The notes beneath the pieces are model-generated. The model ran no database searches and was not told the DNA's origin. It was given only the letters and a program-made list of their open reading frames with translations. Shown one piece after another: positions 1 through 5,080 of a stretch of DNA of 5,822 nt. Numbering within the stretch: position 1 is the first letter of the stretch; each line of letters starts with the position of its first letter. The DNA is taken from NCBI GenBank assembly GCA_030598905.1, contig JAUVPA010000120.1:1-5822 (forward strand), read 5' to 3'. The position numbers and the translations under genes are program-made. The stretch comes from Acidimicrobiia bacterium (lineage in GTDB: Bacteria > Actinomycetota > Acidimicrobiia > Spongiisociales > UBA5794).

Positions 1-46
1 ACAGGCCTCTGATGCCGACATCTGCACGTGGGCGAAGAACGGCGTG

Positions 47-838
47 TCACCCCGGGAAAACCGCGATCTGCCGGGACACGGCCACAAGCCTCTGTGTTTG
101 ATCACTGATCCAGCCGTCCTCCTCCACGTACCTGGGCCCGGCGTGATCGGTCCGGAACCGAGCGGCAACCGGTCCCGGAGCGGGCCGCGCGTGGGCGTGC
201 ACCGTGAGCTCGATGGTCGGAAGTGGTCCGAGGTAGTGCCCGGTGTTGAACAGAGGAGGCGGCAGGGCGTCAGCCACCAGTGGCAGCACGGCTGTAGAGG
301 ATCCAAAGGGAAGATCTGCCCAACCAGAGATGACAGCATCGCCCGACGGACGACCGGTGGCGAACCCGATCTGTTCTGGATGCAGGCGCAGGTTCAAGCG
401 GTGGGCGATCGGGGGTGGAGCGAAGTCAGCGGTGTCCTCGGGCCCAACACACGCCTCGGGCGGCGGCATCGGTGGCAGGTCGACGTCGACGAGGGCCTTG
501 CCCATGGTCTCGGTGAGATCACCGAGCGAGGCGACGAGATGAGCAACGAGTCGGTCGTCCTGGGCAAGACGGGCGCGGGCAGTGGTGAGGGTTCGTCCCT
601 GACGCATCACCTCGGTCTCGATGGCAACGGGGCCGACCCTCGCCGGGCGCAGGAAGTGGGCGGTCGACGTGATCGGATCGGGACGTCCGGTGGCCGCAAC
701 CAGTGCCGTGGCCATCACGGAACTGACCAGTCCGCCGTTAGTGATGCCCATGAAATCCCATCCGTCAGGGATGATCGCCGTCCACGCACCGTCGTCGAGG
801 GCGGTGAGTTGGATCAATTCGGAAAACACGCCGGACAC
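47..838 (-). CDS. Thioesterase family protein (double-hotdog, acyl-CoA thioesterase-like)
   Basis: A 263-residue protein (from the start chosen here) that looks like the 4HBT_3/TesB-like thioesterase superfamily, whose members hydrolyse acyl-CoA or related thioesters in the cytoplasm. The first hotdog half spans about residues 5-110. It has an IPDGW segment, an N-G-G turn at 34-36 opening the central helix, then a STAHFLRPARVG strand and a strand ending near residue 100. The second half, about 150-263, holds GWADLP, PLPTIELTVHAHARP and a closing strand LVAVSRQIAVF. The substrate cannot be read from sequence. The frame stays open to a GTG at 967, with an ATG at 937. The extra 43 residues are Arg-rich, use codons such as CTA and CGA, have clearly lower third-position GC, and cover an inverted repeat. 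I therefore prefer the GTG at 838, where family-like sequence begins (SGVFSELIQL). No candidate start has a convincing Shine-Dalgarno, so the start is uncertain and leaderless translation is possible. It lies on the same strand as, and downstream of, the lipoprotein gene, with no visible functional link. Confidence 0.82.
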   Translation of the reverse strand: MSGVFSELIQLTALDDGAWTAIIPDGWDFMGITNGGLVSSVMATALVAATGRPDPITSTAHFLRPARVGPVAIETEVMRQGRTLTTARARLAQDDRLVAHLVASLGDLTETMGKALVDVDLPPMPPPEACVGPEDTADFAPPPIAHRLNLRLHPEQIGFATGRPSGDAVISGWADLPFGSSTAVLPLVADALPPPLFNTGHYLGPLPTIELTVHAHARPAPGPVAARFRTDHAGPRYVEEDGWISDQTQRLVAVSRQIAVFPG

Positions 839-999
839 GGGAGGAGTATGTGTTCGCCCCGGATGAGACGCCAAACGACGAGCGGTCACGACCTCCGCCG
901 CCGAACGGCCTTGTCGACTTAGTCGAAGCCGACGCATGAAGCCGATAAGCCGCCCATATCGGCACACGCACTACCGAGGATTGGTTCTAGATCCCGTGC
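839..999. other. Probable intergenic spacer between lipoprotein and thioesterase genes
   Basis: This stretch is the gap left if the thioesterase starts at 838. It contains the 941-963 stem-loop and a second small inverted repeat, TCGAC-TTA-GTCGA at 914-926, which is dyad-symmetric like an operator but short enough to be chance. I see no clear -35/-10 pair. If the thioesterase instead starts at 967, most of this is coding. Confidence 0.35.
941..963 (-). terminator. Stem-loop after the lipoprotein gene, possible terminator
   Basis: GCCGATA (941-947) and TATCGGC (957-963) form a perfect 7-bp inverted repeat with a 9-nt loop. Read on the minus strand, it lies 37 nt past the lipoprotein stop codon. 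No U-tract follows, which is common for actinobacterial stem-loop terminators but leaves the role unproven. It falls within the open extension of the thioesterase frame and supports reading that extension as non-coding. Confidence 0.35.
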
Positions 1000-1509
1000 C
1001 TAGCCTTCGGTGTCGCAGCGGAGCGACACGTCGATCCCTTCGCTATCGGCTACAGCCTGGTGGTCATCGCACGCCGCCTGTACCTGATCTCCGAGGGCAT
1101 TCTGTGGCTCGATGCCCAACTTCTGGTCTGATGCGAGAGCGGTGAACTCTTCGGTGGTTTCGATGATGTCCAGCCGCTCGGCGATATCTTGGTTCAGCGC
1201 CAGGTACTGACCTCTGAGTTCCACCAGTCTGTCGTGCGACGCCTGCGCCGCGCCGGGTGGGATGAGAGATGAGAGCTGATCAAGAGCCGTCTCGGCGCCT
1301 GGATTCACCGCCGCGAAGAAGATGCGGGCCGACTCAATATCTGTGGTCTGGGGGAGGCCCTGGTTCGTCTCGTCGAGGTCAATAGAGATCTGTTCCACTT
1401 GCTCGAAGTAGGAGAGGAGATCGTCGGAGGCGTCGCCGTCGTCTCCGGTGCATGCCGCGGCGACGAGCAGTATCGCCAAGCTGGCCCCCAGCCAGCGACG
1501 GTTGATCAT
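1000..1509 (-). CDS. Putative secreted lipoprotein of unknown function
   Basis: A 169-residue precursor with a classical lipoprotein signal peptide: basic n-region (MINRRW), hydrophobic core (residues 7-16) and a lipobox-like VAAAC ending at Cys20. Cys20 would be lipidated and become the mature N-terminus, anchoring the protein to the outer face of the membrane. The cysteine is followed by an acidic, flexible linker (TGDDGDASDD). The mature part looks mostly helical, with residues about 31-50, 57-82, 86-128 and 139-153 each free of helix breakers. Two further cysteines, Cys147 and Cys165, could form a disulfide. I do not recognise the family and assign no function. The frame opens at a TTG at 1518, but that codon lies one base from the Shine-Dalgarno. 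The ATG at 1509 has GGAGGAGG ten bases upstream and begins a canonical signal peptide, so it is preferred. The stop is TAG. The gene is transcribed away from the sugar genes. Confidence 0.8.
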   Translation of the reverse strand: MINRRWLGASLAILLVAAACTGDDGDASDDLLSYFEQVEQISIDLDETNQGLPQTTDIESARIFFAAVNPGAETALDQLSSLIPPGAAQASHDRLVELRGQYLALNQDIAERLDIIETTEEFTALASDQKLGIEPQNALGDQVQAACDDHQAVADSEGIDVSLRCDTEG

Positions 1510-1519
1510 GGTTCCCAAG

Positions 1520-1527
1520 CCTCCTCC
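1520..1527 (-). promoter_or_regulatory. Ribosome binding site of the lipoprotein gene
   Basis: On the minus strand GGAGGAGG lies 10 nt before the ATG at 1509 and only 1 nt before the in-frame TTG at 1518. This is a strong anti-16S match and decides the start in favour of the ATG. Confidence 0.7.
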
Positions 1528-1575
1528 GCATCGGCGCTACCGCCAGAGGCAACGTGCAACCCAGCCGATTCCCAA

Positions 1576-1605
1576 CGACTACTGGGACTGACGACTTCCT
1601 GACAA
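1576..1605 (-). promoter_or_regulatory. Weak candidate promoter for the lipoprotein gene
   Basis: On the minus strand TTGTCA (1605-1600) matches five of six bases of a -35 consensus. After an 18-nt spacer comes TAGTCG (1581-1576), a poor -10 retaining only the TA. The expected start would lie about 60 nt before the ATG. In GC-rich DNA such matches arise by chance, so this is only a candidate. Confidence 0.2.
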
Positions 1606-1754
1606 TCGAGATGGAGCACTCGATCTCAGCAACACGCCAGACCCCGAACAACCAGCGAACCGGCTGGGGGAGAACGGTTTGGTTGGTGTGGCACGCGCCG
1701 CTCTGATCTGTAGACACCCTCCGGTGCATGACGGTCAGGCTCGGGGGGCTCGCG

Positions 1755-1776
1755 CCGTCGCTAGGGTGAGCGACGG
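1755..1776 (+). repeat. Perfect 7-bp inverted repeat, stem-loop 1 upstream of the glycosyltransferase
   Basis: CCGTCGC (1755-1761) and GCGACGG (1770-1776) are perfect reverse complements around an 8-nt loop, TAGGGTGA. The loop contains TAGGGT, which would fit the TA-N3-T form of an actinobacterial -10 box, but no -35 is apparent at normal spacing. It could be an operator, an upstream gene's terminator relic, or part of a structured leader. Confidence 0.45.
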
Positions 1777-1779
1777 AGG

Positions 1780-1802
1780 CGGGCAGTGGGCGATACTGCC
1801 CG
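1780..1802 (+). repeat. Perfect 8-bp inverted repeat, stem-loop 2 upstream of the glycosyltransferase
   Basis: CGGGCAGT (1780-1787) and ACTGCCCG (1795-1802) are perfect reverse complements around a 7-nt loop. It starts 3 nt after stem-loop 1, and its end is about 90 nt before the glycosyltransferase start codon. The role is unknown: leader RNA structure or a dyad for a DNA-binding protein are both possible. Confidence 0.5.
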
Positions 1803-1892
1803 GATCATCGTCCGAGTAACCGAGCACCTGGGGATGACCGGACCCACCGTCCGTTCCACGACAGCTTTGGCCGTCGAGCACGGAGCAGTGCG

Positions 1893-3185
1893 ATGAGCCA
1901 GCAGGGTCAAGGAAGCCGCATCCTCATGCTGTCGACGCACGGATACGTGGCCGCCGAACCCGAACTCGGACAGCCCGACACCGGCGGCCAGGTTGTCTTT
2001 GTTCTCGAGCTTGCTCGCCAATTCGCTGACCTCGGGCACACCGTCGACATCGTGACTCGCCGCTTCGACGACCAGCCCGAGTTCGACGACATCGGCGAGC
2101 GGCTCCGCGTCTGGCGTATTCCGTTCGGCGGTCCAAGTTACGTCCGAAAAGAGGACATGCACGACCACCTCGACGAGTTCATCCGCAATTTCTTCACCGC
2201 CATGTCGGACCGCCAGGCGAAGTACGACGTGATCAACTCGCACTACTGGGACGCCGGCTGGGCGGGGCAGCAGATCGCAGAGGAGATCGGGATTGCTCAC
2301 GTCCACACTCCCCACTCGCTCGGTAGCTGGAAGCGGCGAGGGATGCAGGCCGATCCGCAGGAGATCGAGTCGAATTACCGGTTCGACGAGCGAATCCGCA
2401 AAGAGTTCCTCATCTTCCGGCGTTGCGACTACCTCATCGCCACCACAAACGAACAGCGTGAGTTCCTCGCCAAGGACTACGAGGTGCCGGACTGGCACAT
2501 GGCGATGATCCCGCCCGGGATCGACGAGGCGCGGTACACCCCGGTCACCCAAGCTGAGGCGAGGTCGATCCGAAGGCGTCTTGGATTCAAGAAACACGAC
2601 GTGTACACGGTGGGCAGAGCGGCCGCGAACAAGGGATACGACCTGCTCATCCGAGCCCTACCGGAACTACACGAGTCCATTCCTGATGCCCGAATCCAGT
2701 TCGCCGTTGGAGCCGACAACCGCTCCGATGAGCGCAAGATCGAGAAGTGGAAGGCCCTGGCCGCCGAACTCGGTGTCGACGACGCCGTGGACTGGATCGG
2801 ACACATCCAGGACAACGACATGGCGGACTATTACCGCGCAGCACCGGTGTTCGCCCTTCCCTCCCGGTACGAACCGTTCGGGATGACCGCTGTAGAGGCC
2901 ATGGCATGCGGCACGCCGTGCGTCGTCACGGTGCACGGAGGCCTCGAGGAGATGTTCGACTTCGGCTCCCAGGCGTTGTTCGCAGACCCCAAGCGCCCCC
3001 TCGAGTTCGCCACGATGCTTTCGATGCCGATGCGTTACCCCCAGCTCCGGGAGCGCTTGTCGATCGCCGGGGCACGATTCGCCCGAAAGAACTTCGGCTG
3101 GCGCAGCATCGCCAGGCGCACGCTCGTGGTGTTCGAACGGTTGCGGGGGAACCCCGACGTCATCCACGGCAGTGGGCCTTCCTGA
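1893..3185 (+). CDS. GT4 glycosyltransferase, sucrose-phosphate / mannosylfructose-phosphate synthase-like
   Basis: A 430-residue retaining glycosyltransferase of family GT4 with the two-Rossmann GT-B fold, expected in the cytoplasm. The predicted reaction is transfer of a hexose from an NDP-sugar to fructose-6-phosphate. The N-terminal acceptor domain has STHGYVAAEPELG (14-26) and the donor-loop motif PDTGGQ (28-33), then NSHYWDAG (115-122) and HTPHSLGSWKRR (138-149). The C-terminal donor domain has IPPG (206-209), GRAAANKG (241-248, Arg242 and Lys247 as usual phosphate contacts) and SRYEPFGMTAVEAMACGTP (324-342), with the E-x7-E pair Glu327/Glu335. These hallmarks are shared by sucrose-phosphate synthases and the Agrobacterium mannosylfructose-phosphate synthase MfpsA. 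STHGYVAA, HSLGxWK and the VVTVHGGL segment (344-351) recall MfpsA more than sucrose synthase, from memory and unchecked. The sugar donor (UDP/ADP-glucose or GDP-mannose) is therefore open. The ATG at 1893 has GGAG seven bases upstream. It converges with the hydrolase gene, leaving 7 bp between stops. The phosphatase gene 1.9 kb downstream supplies the expected second step. Confidence 0.9.
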   Translation: MSQQGQGSRILMLSTHGYVAAEPELGQPDTGGQVVFVLELARQFADLGHTVDIVTRRFDDQPEFDDIGERLRVWRIPFGGPSYVRKEDMHDHLDEFIRNFFTAMSDRQAKYDVINSHYWDAGWAGQQIAEEIGIAHVHTPHSLGSWKRRGMQADPQEIESNYRFDERIRKEFLIFRRCDYLIATTNEQREFLAKDYEVPDWHMAMIPPGIDEARYTPVTQAEARSIRRRLGFKKHDVYTVGRAAANKGYDLLIRALPELHESIPDARIQFAVGADNRSDERKIEKWKALAAELGVDDAVDWIGHIQDNDMADYYRAAPVFALPSRYEPFGMTAVEAMACGTPCVVTVHGGLEEMFDFGSQALFADPKRPLEFATMLSMPMRYPQLRERLSIAGARFARKNFGWRSIARRTLVVFERLRGNPDVIHGSGPS

Positions 3186-3198
3186 GCGGCGCTCAGGA
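3180..3198. terminator. Bidirectional hairpin spanning both convergent stop codons
   Basis: TCCTGAGC (3180-3187) and GCTCAGGA (3191-3198) form a perfect 8-bp stem with a 3-nt GGC loop. The glycosyltransferase stop TGA (3183-3185) lies in one arm and the hydrolase stop (3193-3195, minus strand) lies in the other, so the same symmetric hairpin would form at the 3' end of both transcripts. No U-tract follows on either strand. A shared bidirectional terminator or 3'-end stabilising stem is the simplest reading. Confidence 0.5.
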
Positions 3199-4950
3199 TC
3201 GAGGCAGCGCAGTGGGATCGAGCGCGGGGAACACTCCGGGCCCGGCGTCCCCATGCAAGGTCAGGTAGGCATGGATGTACGACGCGGCACTCCACGCCTG
3301 GTGTGCCTTGCCCATGGGCCTCCCCGTCGTGCCGTGGAGCCACTCGTTGAACTCCCACTCGTCGTGAACGCCCTGGCGGCACGCTTCGGCCAGTGTCGAC
3401 AGCTCCAAGTGGGCGAGCTCTACGCGACCCGCCGCCGCCAGGTAGCGGACCCAGAGACCACCGATGAAGGGCCAGATCCCGCCGTTGTGGTAGTGATGCG
3501 GCAGGTTCAAGAAGTTGACGAGGAAGTAGTCCTTCCAGTCCTCAGCACCCGAGGTGATTGGCGGGTACAAGACGGCCACCGGATACGGGCTGTTCACGCC
3601 GACACCCCACAGGAACGTGAACAGACGGTCGAGCTTCCGTTCGTCGAGCAGCCCACCAAGGGCGGCCAGCAGGTTGGCGTAGACATCGCAGCGCCACCCG
3701 TAGTCGAACGGCGTGATCTGGGAGAGGAGGTAGGATGCCTCGCCGACCGAGAATCGTCCTCCCTGGGTGCCGGCGATCTCCATCAGCTGCTCCCCAGTTG
3801 GCCAGAACTGACGGAGGATCTCGGCTCGAACCCGTTCACCCTGGTTCCTCCAGCCGATTCCATCACGATCGATCGACTCGAAGAGCACCGCCGTGTCGAG
3901 GCACGCCTGCCACCACAGCACCTCGTCGTAAAGAACGTTGTAGGAGCGAGGAAAGATGTCCATCCAGTCCGACGACTCTGGGATCTCGATCAAGCCGTCG
4001 TTGTTCGCATCGTGAGCAGCGAGCCAGTTCATCGCCCGTGACACCGGCTCGGCGATCTCAACCGCGAACTCACGATCGCCGGCGTGGAAGGCCAGCCGGA
4101 CGGCGCCGATGACGAACCACAGCACCGAATCGATAGAGGCAATCCCGCCGATGCCTGAGTATTCGGGCTGGTCGTTTTCGAGCCGAACGTTGGCCGGGAT
4201 CTGCCCACTCGGAGTCTGGTGCCTGGCGAGGATTCGGATCGTTCGGCGAAACGCTTCAACGAGCTCTTCGTCGCCGAGGCACAGCGTCCACAGCCCGGTG
4301 ATCACGCCATCGCGCGCCCACACCGCGGCGTAGTTGGCATCGTGGCTGCTCACCGGATTGTCGGCCAGCGAGGCTGCAGTGAATCCGTACTCGGTCACGT
4401 TGCGCCGTACGGTGTCGATGGCAGCTTCGAATGCCGCCTCGGTGACGTCGGTCGGCGAGCTCACCGAGCGGCCGAACAGCTGCAGTGTCTCCAGAGCCTC
4501 GATCACTCCATCGGCGCCGGCTCTTTCGAGCCACACGCCGACACCGGGCGGTTCGGATCCACCGATGACAACCAGGCGCTCGACGTCATCGCGGCGAGGG
4601 CGAGCGGCACCGAGTACGCAGTACACCTCGGACCAGGGGATCAACAGCTCACCGGCAAGATGACCGAGTGCCTCGCAGACGCCCTCGACCGTGGGCCCAG
4701 GCCCTTCATCGACGATCTCCATGGCCGGCATGCGGGTGATCGTTGTGCCGTCGCTGTCGATGACGTAGTCAGGATCCGGAAGTCCGCCGTACCCGGACCC
4801 TCCAACGAACACGAGCACCATGCCGAGCCGCATTGCCGAGATGCGATCGCCGAGTCGCTGCCAGCCTTCCCCGTCCGGAGATCCGAGGGCGTCGATGTCG
4901 ATCGCGAGCAGATGGTGTGGTGAGCCGGTGTCGACTGTCGAAGATGTCAC
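3193..4950 (-). CDS. Six-hairpin glycoside hydrolase (GH100 invertase/amylo-glucosidase-like) with degenerate HAD-like N-terminal domain
   Basis: A 585-residue protein without a signal peptide, so probably cytoplasmic. Residues about 170-565 look like an (alpha/alpha)6-barrel hydrolase of the GH100 / GH63 / amylo-alpha-1,6-glucosidase group: YAAVWARDGV (207-216), GQIPANV (249-255), SIDSVLWF (272-279), NNDGLIEIPESSDWMD (316-331), LPHHYHNGGIWP (483-494) and FNEWLHGTTGRPMGKAHQAWS (534-554). By comparison with alkaline/neutral invertases, Asp331 (WMD) is the likely acid and Glu536 (NEW) the likely base. Sucrose or a related disaccharide, such as the product of the neighbouring synthase and phosphatase, is a reasonable substrate; a glycogen or trehalose-type substrate is not excluded. 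Residues about 13-161 resemble a shortened HAD sucrose-phosphatase domain: LLAIDIDALG, MVLVFVGGSG, PDPDYVIDSDGTTI and, at its end, AGADGVIEALETLQLFG. It lacks the usual TGR, catalytic Lys and GDTGND motifs. The GTG start at 4950 is supported by AGAGAGG six bases upstream. The gene is convergent with the synthase and divergent from the phosphatase. Confidence 0.85.
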   Translation of the reverse strand: MTSSTVDTGSPHHLLAIDIDALGSPDGEGWQRLGDRISAMRLGMVLVFVGGSGYGGLPDPDYVIDSDGTTITRMPAMEIVDEGPGPTVEGVCEALGHLAGELLIPWSEVYCVLGAARPRRDDVERLVVIGGSEPPGVGVWLERAGADGVIEALETLQLFGRSVSSPTDVTEAAFEAAIDTVRRNVTEYGFTAASLADNPVSSHDANYAAVWARDGVITGLWTLCLGDEELVEAFRRTIRILARHQTPSGQIPANVRLENDQPEYSGIGGIASIDSVLWFVIGAVRLAFHAGDREFAVEIAEPVSRAMNWLAAHDANNDGLIEIPESSDWMDIFPRSYNVLYDEVLWWQACLDTAVLFESIDRDGIGWRNQGERVRAEILRQFWPTGEQLMEIAGTQGGRFSVGEASYLLSQITPFDYGWRCDVYANLLAALGGLLDERKLDRLFTFLWGVGVNSPYPVAVLYPPITSGAEDWKDYFLVNFLNLPHHYHNGGIWPFIGGLWVRYLAAAGRVELAHLELSTLAEACRQGVHDEWEFNEWLHGTTGRPMGKAHQAWSAASYIHAYLTLHGDAGPGVFPALDPTALPRS

Positions 4951-4956
4951 GCCCTA

Positions 4957-4963
4957 CCTCTCT
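4957..4963 (-). promoter_or_regulatory. Ribosome binding site of the hydrolase gene
   Basis: On the minus strand AGAGAGG lies six bases before the GTG at 4950, a good Shine-Dalgarno match. It supports the GTG start, and hence the presence of the whole N-terminal HAD-like segment in the protein. Confidence 0.6.
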
Positions 4964-5011
4964 CGTTCGGAGCGGGCCATCAAACCACACCAGACGGACA
5001 GTTCGGCAGCA

Positions 5012-5042
5012 TTACCACGTTATGCGCAAAGTCCGATAGGGT
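5012..5042 (+). promoter_or_regulatory. Candidate promoter for the HAD phosphatase gene
   Basis: TTACCA (5012-5017) matches four of six bases of a -35 box. After a 19-nt spacer comes TAGGGT (5037-5042), which fits the relaxed TA-N3-T -10 of actinobacteria. Transcription would start near 5049, giving a leader of about 32 nt before the ATG at 5081. The spacer is slightly long, so this remains a candidate. Confidence 0.3.
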
Positions 5043-5080
5043 TTCTCGCCGTCCAGGGAACTAACGAACTTCTTCATCCG

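Larger units (their letters stand above)
1528..1892. other. Intergenic region between divergent lipoprotein and glycosyltransferase genes
   Basis: About 365 bp with no credible gene. The minus-strand frame running through it is out of frame with the lipoprotein and reads as low-complexity Arg-rich sequence. The region must hold promoters for both flanking genes, but I see no consensus plus-strand -35/-10 pair. Its right half is rich in inverted repeats: two perfect stem-loops (1755-1776 and 1780-1802) and weaker ones at 1801-1814 (CGGA/TCCG) and 1839-1853 (CGGAC/GTCCG). The glycosyltransferase Shine-Dalgarno GGAG is at 1882-1885, seven bases before its ATG. Confidence 0.6.
4951..5080. promoter_or_regulatory. 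Divergent intergenic region between hydrolase and phosphatase genes
   Basis: 130 bp separate the two start codons, so promoters for both genes, and any shared operator, should lie here. The stretch 5009-5050 is locally AT-richer (ATTACCACGTTATGCG, GATAGGGTTT) than the coding DNA around it, as expected of a promoter core. No long inverted or direct repeat is visible. A minus-strand -10 such as GGTAAT (5016-5011) is possible, but no convincing -35 accompanies it. Confidence 0.5.

Noticed and set aside
1..46. Possible gene end at the left edge
   Set aside because: Only 46 bases lie beyond the thioesterase stop, too few to support any gene or site.
44..922. Plus-strand 292-codon open frame opposite the thioesterase gene
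   Set aside because: It is the antisense shadow of the thioesterase. The product is Arg/Gly-rich with no domain logic, while the minus strand gives a clear hotdog protein.
1379..1729. Minus-strand 116-codon open frame across the intergenic region and lipoprotein start
   Set aside because: It is out of frame with the well-supported lipoprotein gene. Its C-terminal half is a run of arginines from a frame-shifted reading of that gene.
1761..2597. Minus-strand 278-codon open frame opposite the synthase
   Set aside because: It is antisense to the GT4 motifs, begins inside the gene without a ribosome binding site, and has a Val/Asp-rich shadow composition.
3172..4041. Plus-strand 289-codon open frame opposite the hydrolase C-terminus
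   Set aside because: It overlaps the synthase end and lies antisense to conserved catalytic segments of the hydrolase. The translation is low-complexity and resembles no family.
4219..4923. Plus-strand 234-codon open frame opposite the hydrolase N-terminal half
   Set aside because: Antisense shadow produced by high-GC codon bias. The minus-strand product is family-like and has a good ribosome binding site.
4820..5080. 87-codon upstream extension of the phosphatase frame
   Set aside because: It overlaps the hydrolase start and the divergent promoter region, is unlike HAD N-termini, and the HAD fold starts directly after the ATG at 5081.
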